From positions 124,001 to 188,000 of the forward strand of contig NZ_JABBCQ020000007.1 of NCBI RefSeq assembly GCF_012844455.2: a stretch of 64,000 nt of DNA, read 5' to 3'. Each line of letters starts with the position of its first letter. The stretch's first letter is position 1. A model generated the notes under the pieces. That model worked only from the letters and a program-made list of their open reading frames with translations. It was not told where the DNA came from and did not search any database. Origin of the DNA: Comamonas suwonensis. Its GTDB lineage: Bacteria > Pseudomonadota > Gammaproteobacteria > Burkholderiales > Burkholderiaceae_C. Shown here in pieces: positions 34,987 through 42,853 of the stretch. A program made the position numbers and the translations under genes.

Positions 34987-36114
34987 ATGACCATGCTTTT
35001 GTCGCAAGAGCAGGAACTGCTCAAAGACAGTGCCATCGCCTTTCTGGCTGAAGAAGCGCCCGTGGCCCAGCAGCGCCGCCTGCGGGACGAGAAGGTAGAA
35101 CAGGGCTTTGATACCCAGCTTTGGCAGCAGATGGTGGAGATGGGCTGGCCTGTGGCCGTGTTGCCCGAGGAGCATGATGGACTTGCCGCAGGCTATCTGG
35201 GCATGGGCTTCGTGTTTGAGGCCATTGGCCGCAACCTGTCGGCCCAGCCTTTGCTGAGTCAGGCCATTATTGCGCCTGAGTTGCTGATTCGCGCTGGCTC
35301 CCCCGCGCAGCAGGAGCAGTGGCTGCCTTTGCTGGCGGCTGGCGAGGCGCGCATTGCCCTGGCCACCGATGAGCAATCGGGTCTGCACCTGCCGGCCAAA
35401 CTGAACACGGTTGCCGCCAAGAGCAGCACCGGCTGGAGTCTGAGCGGGGAGAAATTTTTTGTGATTGACGGCGTGGGTGCCGACGCCTTTGTGGTGCTGG
35501 CGGCTTCGGGTGAGGGGGCTCCCGGACTGTGGCTGGTTCCCGCGAATACGCAAGGTGTCACGGTGCAGCGACAGTCGCTGATTGACAGCCGCAACATGGC
35601 GCGCGTGCAGTTTGACCAGGTGGCTCTGACAGCCGAAATGGCGCTGGTCGCCATGCCTGCCGCCAAGGCGCTCGATGAAGTGCTGGACCGCGCCCGTGCC
35701 TGTCTGGCTTCTGAAGCGCTGGGCCTGATGCGTGAAGTGTTTGAGCGCACGGTGGCTTACCTCAAAGAACGCGTGCAGTTTGATGTGGTGATTGGCTCCT
35801 TTCAGGCGCTGCAGCACCGCGCATCGCGCCTGTATGTGGAGCTGGAGTTGCTAGAAAGCTGCGTTCTGGGCGCCCATGAAGCCATTGATTCTGGCAAGGA
35901 GGCTCAGGTGGCAGAGCTCGTGAGCATCGCCAAGGCCAAGGCTTCCGATCTGTGCGAGAAGCTGTGCAACGAAGCCATTCAGCTGCATGGCGGTATCGGC
36001 GTGACCGATGAACTCGATATCGGCCTGTTCTTCAAGCGGGCACGTGTTTTGCAGCGTTTGCTGGGGGATGGTGGTTTTCACCGTGCCCGCTTTGCTCAGC
36101 TGAAAGGATTTTGA
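34987..36114 (+). CDS. Acyl-CoA dehydrogenase, beta-type subunit (second pair)
   Basis: A 375-aa ACAD. KERVQFDVVIGSFQ is the FAD-contact segment near residue 260, and QLHGGIGVTDELDIGLFFKRA near 330 keeps the Glu at the position where the fused ACAD has GYTWE. The central substrate loop is degenerate (ATDEQSGLHLP in place of SEPGAGSD), as expected of a non-catalytic or half-site subunit. It would pair with the 33669 product. GGAGAC precedes ATG. Its stop is separated from the ATG of the next ligase by one base (TGAGATG), indicating translational coupling. Confidence 0.84.
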   Translation: MTMLLSQEQELLKDSAIAFLAEEAPVAQQRRLRDEKVEQGFDTQLWQQMVEMGWPVAVLPEEHDGLAAGYLGMGFVFEAIGRNLSAQPLLSQAIIAPELLIRAGSPAQQEQWLPLLAAGEARIALATDEQSGLHLPAKLNTVAAKSSTGWSLSGEKFFVIDGVGADAFVVLAASGEGAPGLWLVPANTQGVTVQRQSLIDSRNMARVQFDQVALTAEMALVAMPAAKALDEVLDRARACLASEALGLMREVFERTVAYLKERVQFDVVIGSFQALQHRASRLYVELELLESCVLGAHEAIDSGKEAQVAELVSIAKAKASDLCEKLCNEAIQLHGGIGVTDELDIGLFFKRARVLQRLLGDGGFHRARFAQLKGF

Positions 36115-36115
36115 G

Positions 36116-37831
36116 ATGACGACAGAGACCAGTGCCGCCCCCTCCATTGGCGACAAGATCAAGGGCGTTCGCGCTCAGCTGACTTCGCCTGGCGCACCGT
36201 TTGAAGTGCAGCAACTCACGCTGGCGGATGGCCGCAATGTGGCGACCTATCGCAATGCTTTTCAGAACCTGCCTCAGTTCATCAACGCCGGGCGAGCACA
36301 TGGCGCGGCTGAATTTCTGGTGTACGGCGATGACCGCTGGACGTTTGACCGTTTCTTTGCCGCGGCCGATGCGCTGGCCAGCCGTTTGCAAAAGCTCCAT
36401 GGCCTGAAGGCCGGTGAGCGTGTGGCCATTGCCATGCGTAACCGCCCCGAATGGGCGGTGGCGTTTGCGGCTGTGGCTTTGCTGGGCGCCGTGCCCGTGC
36501 CGCTCAACAGCTTTGGCTTGAGCAGCGAGCTGATGGCCAACCTGGAAGACACCACGCCTGTCATGCTGTTCTGCGATGCAGATCGCTATGCGCGCGTCAA
36601 GGAAGCCATCGCTGGTCAGGCCATCAAGACGGTGGTGGTGGATGGCGAGGGTGGTGATGCCAGCTGGGCTGAACTGACGGCGGGTGGCCACGACGGTTTT
36701 GCCGCGCCTCAGCTGGACTCTGATGTGCCTGCGCTGGTTCTGTTTACCTCGGGTGCAACCAGTCGTGCCAAGGGTGTTGAGTCAACGCACCGCGCTGTAT
36801 GCCAGGGCTTGTTCAATATTGACTTCATCGGCGCCTTGGCCGCGATCACATCGCCGGATGCGATTGCCGCCATCATGGCGCGCCAGTTGCAGCCCACTAC
36901 GCTGTCTGCGGTTCCTCTGTTCCATGTCAGTGGCCTGCATGCGCAGTTTCTGGTCAGCCTGCGCCACGGCCGCCGCCTGATCTTTGTTCACCGCTGGGAG
37001 CCTGAAAAGGCTGCCGAGCTGATCCGCAAGGAAAAGGTCACGCAGTTCAATGGCGCACCCAGCATGGTGCAGCAGCTCATCAGCTTGCCGGGCTTTGAGC
37101 AGCCCGAGAACTCGGGCAACCTCTCTGGCGTTGGCTTTGGCGGCGCAGGCCTGCATCCCCGTCTGATTGATGATGTGCTGGGCAAGTTCAGCGGGCGTAT
37201 GTCGGGCATCGGCTTTGGCTTGACGGAATCCAACGGAGTCTGCGCAGGCAGCTCTGGCCGCATGTTTGAGGCGCATCCTCGCAGCTCTGGTGTGCTGTCT
37301 CCCATTATTGAGGTTCGCATTGCCGATCTGGATGGAACGGCCTTGCCTGTCGGCGCTGCCGGAGAAATCTGGTTGCGCGGCGTGACCCTGATGGAGCGCT
37401 ACTGCGGCGATACCGAGGCCACGGAAAACGCCATGCGTGGCGGCTGGTTCCACACGGGGGATATCGGCGTTCTGGATGACTCGGGATTCTTGACCATCGT
37501 CGACCGCATCAAGGATGTGATCAACCGCAGTGGCGAAAAAATAGCGGCGGCTGAGGTCGAGTCTTGCCTGTTACAGCATGAGGCGCTGGAAGAGGCCGCA
37601 GTGTTCTCCATGCCGCATGAGGTGACTGGCGAGCAGGTGGTTGCCGTGGTTGTGGGGAAACCCTGGAGCCAGGTGACGCCCGAGGCCTTGCGCGACTTTG
37701 TGGCGCAGCGCCTGGCGGGCTACAAGGTGCCTACACAGATTGTGGTGCGTGATCAGCCTTTGCCCCGCAATCCAGCCGGAAAGATGCTCAAGGCCGCCAT
37801 CCGTAAGGAGTGCGCTCACCTGATGAGCTAA
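36116..37831 (+). CDS. AMP-forming acyl-CoA synthetase
   Basis: A 571-aa ANL ligase. LVLFTSGATSRAKGVESTH near residue 207 is the P-loop; the more common TSGTTGxPKG has become TSGATSRAKG. FGLTESNGV, WFHTGDIGVLDD and DRIKDVINRSGEKIAAAEVE (near 462) follow, and the catalytic Lys lies in NPAGKMLK near the C-terminus. The N-terminal 60 residues are longer than in simple ligases. It is coupled to the preceding ACAD and is the last gene before the strong terminator at 37874-37912. It presumably provides the CoA ester for the 33669/34987 dehydrogenase. Which of the three ligases takes the C24 acid is not evident. Confidence 0.87.
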   Translation: MTTETSAAPSIGDKIKGVRAQLTSPGAPFEVQQLTLADGRNVATYRNAFQNLPQFINAGRAHGAAEFLVYGDDRWTFDRFFAAADALASRLQKLHGLKAGERVAIAMRNRPEWAVAFAAVALLGAVPVPLNSFGLSSELMANLEDTTPVMLFCDADRYARVKEAIAGQAIKTVVVDGEGGDASWAELTAGGHDGFAAPQLDSDVPALVLFTSGATSRAKGVESTHRAVCQGLFNIDFIGALAAITSPDAIAAIMARQLQPTTLSAVPLFHVSGLHAQFLVSLRHGRRLIFVHRWEPEKAAELIRKEKVTQFNGAPSMVQQLISLPGFEQPENSGNLSGVGFGGAGLHPRLIDDVLGKFSGRMSGIGFGLTESNGVCAGSSGRMFEAHPRSSGVLSPIIEVRIADLDGTALPVGAAGEIWLRGVTLMERYCGDTEATENAMRGGWFHTGDIGVLDDSGFLTIVDRIKDVINRSGEKIAAAEVESCLLQHEALEEAAVFSMPHEVTGEQVVAVVVGKPWSQVTPEALRDFVAQRLAGYKVPTQIVVRDQPLPRNPAGKMLKAAIRKECAHLMS

Positions 37832-37873
37832 TGCACTGTTCTGGGGTGTCCTAGGACTTTCCCCAGAGCCTTC

Positions 37874-37912
37874 AAAAAGCCTGCTGCCGCCAAGTGCGCC
37901 AGCAGGCTTTTT
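37874..37912 (+). terminator. Rho-independent terminator
   Basis: AAAAAGCCTGCTG (37874-37886) pairs with CAGCAGGCTTTTT (37900-37912) around a 13-nt loop, and the stem ends in a T5 tract. It closes the long side-chain operon. Confidence 0.88.
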
Positions 37913-37969
37913 CATTGGGAAAAGTTACTTTCATGCCCTATGTGGACTAGGCCTCTAGGGTCTGTCAGT

Positions 37970-37983
37970 AGTCTTCTCAGACG
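37970..37983 (+). promoter_or_regulatory. Cluster operator motif, site 8
   Basis: AGTCT-TCTC-AGACG followed by ATGG: perfect 5-bp arms, 127 bp upstream of the DUF1329 gene. It has the same half-sites as the 46483 site. Confidence 0.5.
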
Positions 37984-38109
37984 ATGGGTTTAAGACTCTG
38001 CTCAAGCAGAATGCAACTGCCTGCAAACGGCAAAACCAAGGGGTACGGCGAGGCATGAATGTCGTTTGTAGCACCCGTCAAAAAAAACTCTAGAACCTAG
38101 GAGACAGAG

Positions 38110-39489
38110 ATGAAGTTTGTGACAGCAAAGACTCCGCTCGCAGTGGCAGTGGGTTTGTTGGTGGCAACGTCGGTATGGGCGAAGGTACCGGCTAGCGAAG
38201 CAGAACAGCTGGGCAAAGAGCTGACTTGTGTTGGTGCGATCAAAGCCGGCAACAAAGAAGGCACTATCCCTGAGTTCACTGGCAAGTGGCTGGGCGCTCC
38301 AGCGGGCGTGGCGCATGTCCAGGCGAGCGGCAAGCATCCTGTCGACATCTATGCGGGCGAGAAGCCAATTCTCGTGATTACCGCCGAGAACATGGATAAG
38401 TACGCTGACAAGCTCAGTGATGGCCAAAAAGCCATGTTCAAGAAGTACCCCAAGACCATGCAAATTCCGGTCTACAAGGGACACCGTGATTTCCGCTATA
38501 CCGACGAGACTTGCGCCATCTTGAAGAAGAATGCGCTGGAGTCCGAAGTCGCTGCAGATGGCCTGAGCATCAAGGGCACTTTTGGTGCCATCAACTTCCC
38601 GATTCCTAAGACGGGCCAGGAAGTGATCTGGAACAACCTGCTGCCCACACGTGCCTACACGGAAACGATTATTCGCGACATGGCCAATGTGCTGTCCGAC
38701 GGCAGCATGAGCTTCGGCCGCATGGGCAACCGCAATCTGGACATGGTGAATATGCCGGAGAAGCTGGGCACGCCAGTGGAAGGTCCAATGGCCTACAGCA
38801 CCACCCGAGGCATGCTGCCCGAGCGTGAAAAAGGCGGCGTTACCAACTCCGTAGAACCCACCAATTTTGGCAAGGACAAGCGTCTGGCCTGGAGCTATGA
38901 CCCCGGTACACGTCGCGTGCGTCAGGTGCCCGAGTACGGCTTTGATCAGCCCATGACCGGCACCGGCGGCAAGATGACGATTGACTCTGATCGTCTGTTC
39001 AATGGCTCGCCTGAGCGCTACAACTGGAAGCTGTTGGGCAAGAAGGAGATGTATATCCCCGCCAACAACTTCAAGATTCACCAGGCGACTGTGAAGTACG
39101 CAGACCTGCTCAAGCCTGGTCACGCCAACCCAGAGTTCATGCGCTATGAGCTGCGCCGCGTATGGGCTGTGGAAGGCACGCTGAAGGAAGGCTTCCGCCA
39201 CCTCTATGGCAAGCGCGTTCTGTTTGTAGATGAGGACACCGGTCAGGCCGTGGCTTCCGATATGTATGACGCACGAGGTCAGCTCTGGCAGCAGGCCCTC
39301 ATCAACTACTACTACTCGTTCGATATCAAGGCTTGGCACGCAGGTACGTCCTTCTATCACGACCTGAATTCGGGCGGATACATGGGCTACAACTTGTTCC
39401 AGGAGCGCCCTCTGGGTCCCATCCTGAACAAGGGTGATCTGACTCCCGCCATGTTCACGCCCGAAGCCGCGCGCAACGCTGGTAACTAA
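38110..39489 (+). CDS. DUF1329 family exported protein
   Basis: A 459-aa protein with a signal peptide (MKFVTAKTPLAVAVGLLVATSVWA, cleavage after about residue 24). The mature protein matches the DUF1329 family I recognise from steroid, hydrocarbon and polyester-degrading proteobacteria: LTCVGAIKAGNKEGTIPEFTGKW near the N-terminus, and WSYDPGTRRVRQVPEYGFD in the middle. DUF1329 proteins are thought to be periplasmic or outer-membrane-associated LolA/LolB-like carriers, nearly always encoded beside a DUF1302 protein, as here 23 bp downstream. A role in moving hydrophobic substrate across the periplasm is inferred. Ribosome-binding site AGGAGACA precedes ATG. Confidence 0.87.
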   Translation: MKFVTAKTPLAVAVGLLVATSVWAKVPASEAEQLGKELTCVGAIKAGNKEGTIPEFTGKWLGAPAGVAHVQASGKHPVDIYAGEKPILVITAENMDKYADKLSDGQKAMFKKYPKTMQIPVYKGHRDFRYTDETCAILKKNALESEVAADGLSIKGTFGAINFPIPKTGQEVIWNNLLPTRAYTETIIRDMANVLSDGSMSFGRMGNRNLDMVNMPEKLGTPVEGPMAYSTTRGMLPEREKGGVTNSVEPTNFGKDKRLAWSYDPGTRRVRQVPEYGFDQPMTGTGGKMTIDSDRLFNGSPERYNWKLLGKKEMYIPANNFKIHQATVKYADLLKPGHANPEFMRYELRRVWAVEGTLKEGFRHLYGKRVLFVDEDTGQAVASDMYDARGQLWQQALINYYYSFDIKAWHAGTSFYHDLNSGGYMGYNLFQERPLGPILNKGDLTPAMFTPEAARNAGN

Positions 39490-39512
39490 GTTTTATCAAC
39501 GAGCAATTCACT

Positions 39513-41039
39513 ATGAAAAACAATATAAAGAAACTCACCCCCATTGCCGTGGCTGCGCTGCTGTCTCTGGGTATGGGTGCTGTTCACGCGGGGGAGACCA
39601 TTGAGCTGGGCGATGGCGTCAAGTTCGACTGGCGTCTGAACATGAGCTATGGCTTGGGTGTGCGTTTGGAGAATCCATCCCCGGTTCTGAATACCGACGG
39701 TAACAACAACTTCAAGAAGGGCTCCCTCACTGCGAATCGTCTGGGTGCTGTCTGGGAAAGCAAACTGTCCAAGGGCGACAGCGGCTTTGTGCTGAATGCC
39801 AGCACTTTCTATGACGACGTGTATCACGGCAGCAATGACAACAAGAGCCGTTTCATCAGCACGCCGGGTCCCGTCAATGAGTTCAACTCGGCGGCCAAGC
39901 GTTACGGTGGTGGCTACTCACGTCTGCTGGATACCTATGCCTACACCAGCTTTAACCTGGGTGAAAGCCGCGCTACCGTTCGACTGGGTAAGCAGGTCGT
40001 GAACTGGGGTGAGTCCAATCTGTTTGCCAATATCGCTTCGGCTCAAGGCCCTAGCGATGCGGCCAAGGCAGCCTCTCCTGGTGCTGAAGTCAAGGAAATC
40101 CTGCTGCCGGAAGATCAGATTTCGGCTTCTCTGGAAGTGAACCCCAAGCTGTCGCTGCTGGCGCATTATCAGTTTGGTTTCCATGAAACCCTGCTGCCTG
40201 CACCTGGCATGTACACCAGCACCAGCAATGCCTTGGGTCCAGGTGCATCCTGCCTGGGCGTCTACATGGGGGCGAACTGTGCAGGTCTTAAGCGTGGTAA
40301 CGATATTCGCCCCAGCAGCACTGGTCAGTGGGGCGTTGGTGGTCGCTTCCGCGTCACCGATGAAACCGAAGTCGGTCTCTACTACCTGAACTACAACGAT
40401 CGCACGCCATCTCTGGTGGTGAACATGAATGGCCGTACTCCTACGGGCTATCAGGTGCGTTATTTCGATGACATCCATATGGTGGGTGCAACAGCCAGCT
40501 CCACCTTCGGCAAGTTCTCCGGCTATACCGAAGTCAGCTATCGCAAGGGTACGCCTGTGCTCAATGGCTCTGGGACGCCTGTGCGTGGTGATGTGGTGCA
40601 GGGTAACGTGGGCGGTATCTTCAATATCGGCCGTACAGCGATTGCAGACGACATGTCTTTGCTGGCTGAAGTTTCGGGTTCGCGTGTGATGAGCGTGGCT
40701 GATGGCAGCAGTGTCGACAACCTGAACTTCAAGACTCGCAATTCGCTGGTGGCTGGTGCAACTTTGACACTGAGCTACCCCGGTGTTTTTGAAGGCTGGG
40801 ATCTGAACATTCCTATCAGCTACCAGTCGCAACTGCGTGGTCGCGCTCTGGTCGGCACCTTCGGTGGTGGCCAAAGCGACAGCCGTCTGAGCCTGGGTGC
40901 AACGTTTGTGCGCAAGAGCAATCTCGCGATCAGCGTTGCCTACATCAACTACCTGGGCAATCCATCTACGGATGCTCTGCGCGCACGTCCTCTGGCAGAC
41001 CGCGATCAGCTGTCCGTCACAGCCAAGTACTCGTTCTAA
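39513..41039 (+). CDS. DUF1302 family outer-membrane protein
   Basis: A 508-aa protein with a signal peptide cleaved after about residue 26 (AVHA-GETI). The mature chain is rich in alternating polar/hydrophobic strands and ends in SVTAKYSF; the terminal Phe is the outer-membrane beta-barrel signal. WRLNMSYGLGVRLENPSP at the start and VNWGESNLF near 160 are DUF1302 features. It is probably a porin-like channel for steroids working with the DUF1329 protein. The gene follows DUF1329 closely and a strong hairpin lies after its stop, so downstream hydrolase expression may be attenuated. Confidence 0.87.
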   Translation: MKNNIKKLTPIAVAALLSLGMGAVHAGETIELGDGVKFDWRLNMSYGLGVRLENPSPVLNTDGNNNFKKGSLTANRLGAVWESKLSKGDSGFVLNASTFYDDVYHGSNDNKSRFISTPGPVNEFNSAAKRYGGGYSRLLDTYAYTSFNLGESRATVRLGKQVVNWGESNLFANIASAQGPSDAAKAASPGAEVKEILLPEDQISASLEVNPKLSLLAHYQFGFHETLLPAPGMYTSTSNALGPGASCLGVYMGANCAGLKRGNDIRPSSTGQWGVGGRFRVTDETEVGLYYLNYNDRTPSLVVNMNGRTPTGYQVRYFDDIHMVGATASSTFGKFSGYTEVSYRKGTPVLNGSGTPVRGDVVQGNVGGIFNIGRTAIADDMSLLAEVSGSRVMSVADGSSVDNLNFKTRNSLVAGATLTLSYPGVFEGWDLNIPISYQSQLRGRALVGTFGGGQSDSRLSLGATFVRKSNLAISVAYINYLGNPSTDALRARPLADRDQLSVTAKYSF

Positions 41040-41060
41040 GCACTGCGACGAGCCAACCCC

Positions 41061-41088
41061 ACAAAAGCCCGGCTCTCCGGGCTTTTGT
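41061..41088 (+). terminator. Rho-independent terminator or attenuator
   Basis: ACAAAAGCCCGG (41061-41072) pairs with CCGGGCTTTTGT (41077-41088) with a CTCT loop, then GTTTG. It lies between the DUF1302 stop and the next ATG at 41111. Confidence 0.75.
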
Positions 41089-41110
41089 GTTTGAACGGGG
41101 ATGTAAACAA

Positions 41111-42214
41111 ATGCACATTCTGACAAAGACAATTGCCATGCCCCTGGGGGCTGTTGCTCTGAGCCTCTTGAGTTCGGCGGCTTGGGCTCAACACATGTTC
41201 GATGCTTTGCCTCCGTTGCCAAGAGTCGCTCCTTTGATGCCACCCACGGAACTGCGCAGCGAGACGCAGGGTGAAATTCGTTTCAAATCCAGCAGCCCAT
41301 ATGACCTTGATGTGTTGCTCAATCAGCCTGCCAAGGCAGAAGCGACGATGGGTATGGGCAAGCTGTTTTTGCCCAAGGGAGCCAGCGAGAAAAAACAGGT
41401 GCCAGCCATGGTGGTCCTGCCTGGTAGCGCTGGAGCCATTCCCGGACGTGAGAACGAAACTGCGCAGATGCTGGCAGACAACGGCATTGCTGCGCTGCTG
41501 GTGGATAACTTCAAGCCGCGTGGCATCAGCGAGGAGATGCCTTATGCCCTCAAGATCATGGGCACCTCCGAGTTCGATGCCGTGGCCGATGCTTACGCAG
41601 CGCTCAAGGCATTGAACAAACACCCTGCCATTGATGGCTGGCGCATTGGGGTGATGGGATTTTCCAAAGGCGGGATCGCGGCGCGTATGAGCATGGACGC
41701 ACGTATTCGCGACAAATTGGCACCTTTTATTCAGCCTTTTGCCATGCATGTGGACTTTTACGGTCCTTGCTACGCGCTGCTGCAGTCACAAAAAACTACG
41801 GGCTCGCCGCTGCTCAGCTTCAGAGCAGGAGAGGATGCATCGAACGACCTTGTTGCCTGTGCCCAGCAGGAAGCCATTTTGCGTAAAGCAGGCTCTGATG
41901 TCAGCACGGTGGTCTACGCCAAGGCAGGCCATGACTGGGAAAGTGACAAACCGCGCGAGATGACGAGCCGCCCCTACCTGGCGGGTTGCACGATTGAGTT
42001 CAATGACAAGTACTTTCCGGTCTTGAACGGTCAGCCATTGATTCCTGCAGGTGCTCAGCCTGATCGTCAGACCCGCTACCAGATTCGGGTGCAAAGCGGC
42101 AAGGCGCTGGGCGACTGCGTCAAGGTTGGTTATATCGCTGGTCGTGATGAGTCCGCTCGTAGCCTGGGGAGCAAGCAGTTGCTGCAGTTTCTCAAGGCAC
42201 GGTTTGAGATGTAG
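41111..42214 (+). CDS. Secreted alpha/beta hydrolase (dienelactone-hydrolase-like)
   Basis: A 367-aa protein with a Sec signal peptide ending near AAWA-Q (residue 26). The hydrolase core has VVLPGSAGAIPG near 102-113, nucleophile Ser185 in GFSKGG, a candidate acid Asp242 and His274 in KAGHDW. It would hydrolyse an ester or lactone in the periplasm or outside, possibly releasing a steroid from an ester; no substrate can be fixed. ATG at 41111 is 72 bp after the DUF1302 stop and just beyond a terminator-like hairpin, so it may be expressed by read-through. A terminator follows at 42236-42258. Confidence 0.82.
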   Translation: MHILTKTIAMPLGAVALSLLSSAAWAQHMFDALPPLPRVAPLMPPTELRSETQGEIRFKSSSPYDLDVLLNQPAKAEATMGMGKLFLPKGASEKKQVPAMVVLPGSAGAIPGRENETAQMLADNGIAALLVDNFKPRGISEEMPYALKIMGTSEFDAVADAYAALKALNKHPAIDGWRIGVMGFSKGGIAARMSMDARIRDKLAPFIQPFAMHVDFYGPCYALLQSQKTTGSPLLSFRAGEDASNDLVACAQQEAILRKAGSDVSTVVYAKAGHDWESDKPREMTSRPYLAGCTIEFNDKYFPVLNGQPLIPAGAQPDRQTRYQIRVQSGKALGDCVKVGYIAGRDESARSLGSKQLLQFLKARFEM

Positions 42215-42235
42215 CGCTTTCTGAACTCTGCAAAG

Positions 42236-42258
42236 GCCAGCTTAAAGCTGGCTTTTTT
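42236..42258 (+). terminator. Rho-independent terminator (plus strand)
   Basis: GCCAGCTT/AAGCTGGC stem (42236-42243 and 42245-42252) followed by T6. It ends the DUF1329-DUF1302-hydrolase transcript. Confidence 0.8.
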
Positions 42259-42287
42259 ATGCCAGATAAGCCGTTGGCGCTTATTTG

Positions 42288-42305
42288 ATAAGCGCAGGCA
42301 GCTAT
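42288..42305 (+). repeat. Dispersed ATAAGCGC..GCAGCTAT element
   Basis: ATAAGCGCAGGCAGCTAT, preceded by its own inverted repeat GCGCTTAT. Related copies are at 23505-23520, 23564-23580 and 49928-49945, all in 3' intergenic sequence. Confidence 0.45.
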
Positions 42306-42340
42306 GCATTTAGTAGTCCAGTTGGAAGTTGGAGGACATG

Positions 42341-42368
42341 AAAAAAGCCGCACAGCGAGCTGTGCGGC
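42341..42368 (-). terminator. Rho-independent terminator (minus strand)
   Basis: Stem GCCGCACAGC/GCTGTGCGGC (42347-42356 and 42359-42368). On the minus strand it runs into T6. It ends the Ycf48-RND-SnoaL operon. Confidence 0.85.
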
Positions 42369-42388
42369 CTGATCGTTGATGGAAGTTT

Positions 42389-42853
42389 TCAGGACTTGGG
42401 TGCAGGCTGGAGCACTGAGCGATCACCAATCTCCAGCAGCATGGTCATGCTGCGCTTTTGAATGCGCCAGCCTTGCGGCAGCTGCAGCCATTCGTCTTCA
42501 TAAAAGCCAATGGCGTCATAGCGCAGATGAGCGCGCTCACCCAGCCCTTGATGCACTGCGCGCACCTGCATTTTGCTGCGCGGGCGGGCCGGGTTGCTGG
42601 CATCCACTTCCAGGTTGCCCAGCAGGTGCTGGGTGGGGCCGCAGCCGTCGAGGTGTGTGCTGATCATATGGCGGACCCCGGCCACACCTTCGCAGGTGTA
42701 GCCGCCGCCATAGATTGTGGTGCAGTCAGGTGTGAAAACCTGCTGCAGCAAGTCCCAGTTGCGTGTGTCGCATGCCGTGGCATAGCGAGTCAGGGTCTGG
42801 GCCAGAGCATGCTCGAGAAGAAGCTGCTCCAGCGTGCTTGCTGCAGTCCTCAT
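42389..42853 (-). CDS. SnoaL-like (NTF2-fold) protein
   Basis: A 154-aa protein of the NTF2-like cone fold: an N-terminal helix pair (LEQLLLEHALAQTLTRYATACDTRNWD), then FTPDCTTIYGGG and a beta sheet ending WRIQKRSMTML. It resembles the SnoaL_4 group of small dehydratases and isomerases, and His/Asp candidates (HMISTHLDG) line the expected cavity. It could act on a steroid ring or side chain. Its ATG overlaps the RND stop codon (ATGA type), so it is translationally coupled as third gene of the Ycf48-RND operon. The exact reaction is unknown. Confidence 0.8.
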   Translation of the reverse strand: MRTAASTLEQLLLEHALAQTLTRYATACDTRNWDLLQQVFTPDCTTIYGGGYTCEGVAGVRHMISTHLDGCGPTQHLLGNLEVDASNPARPRSKMQVRAVHQGLGERAHLRYDAIGFYEDEWLQLPQGWRIQKRSMTMLLEIGDRSVLQPAPKS

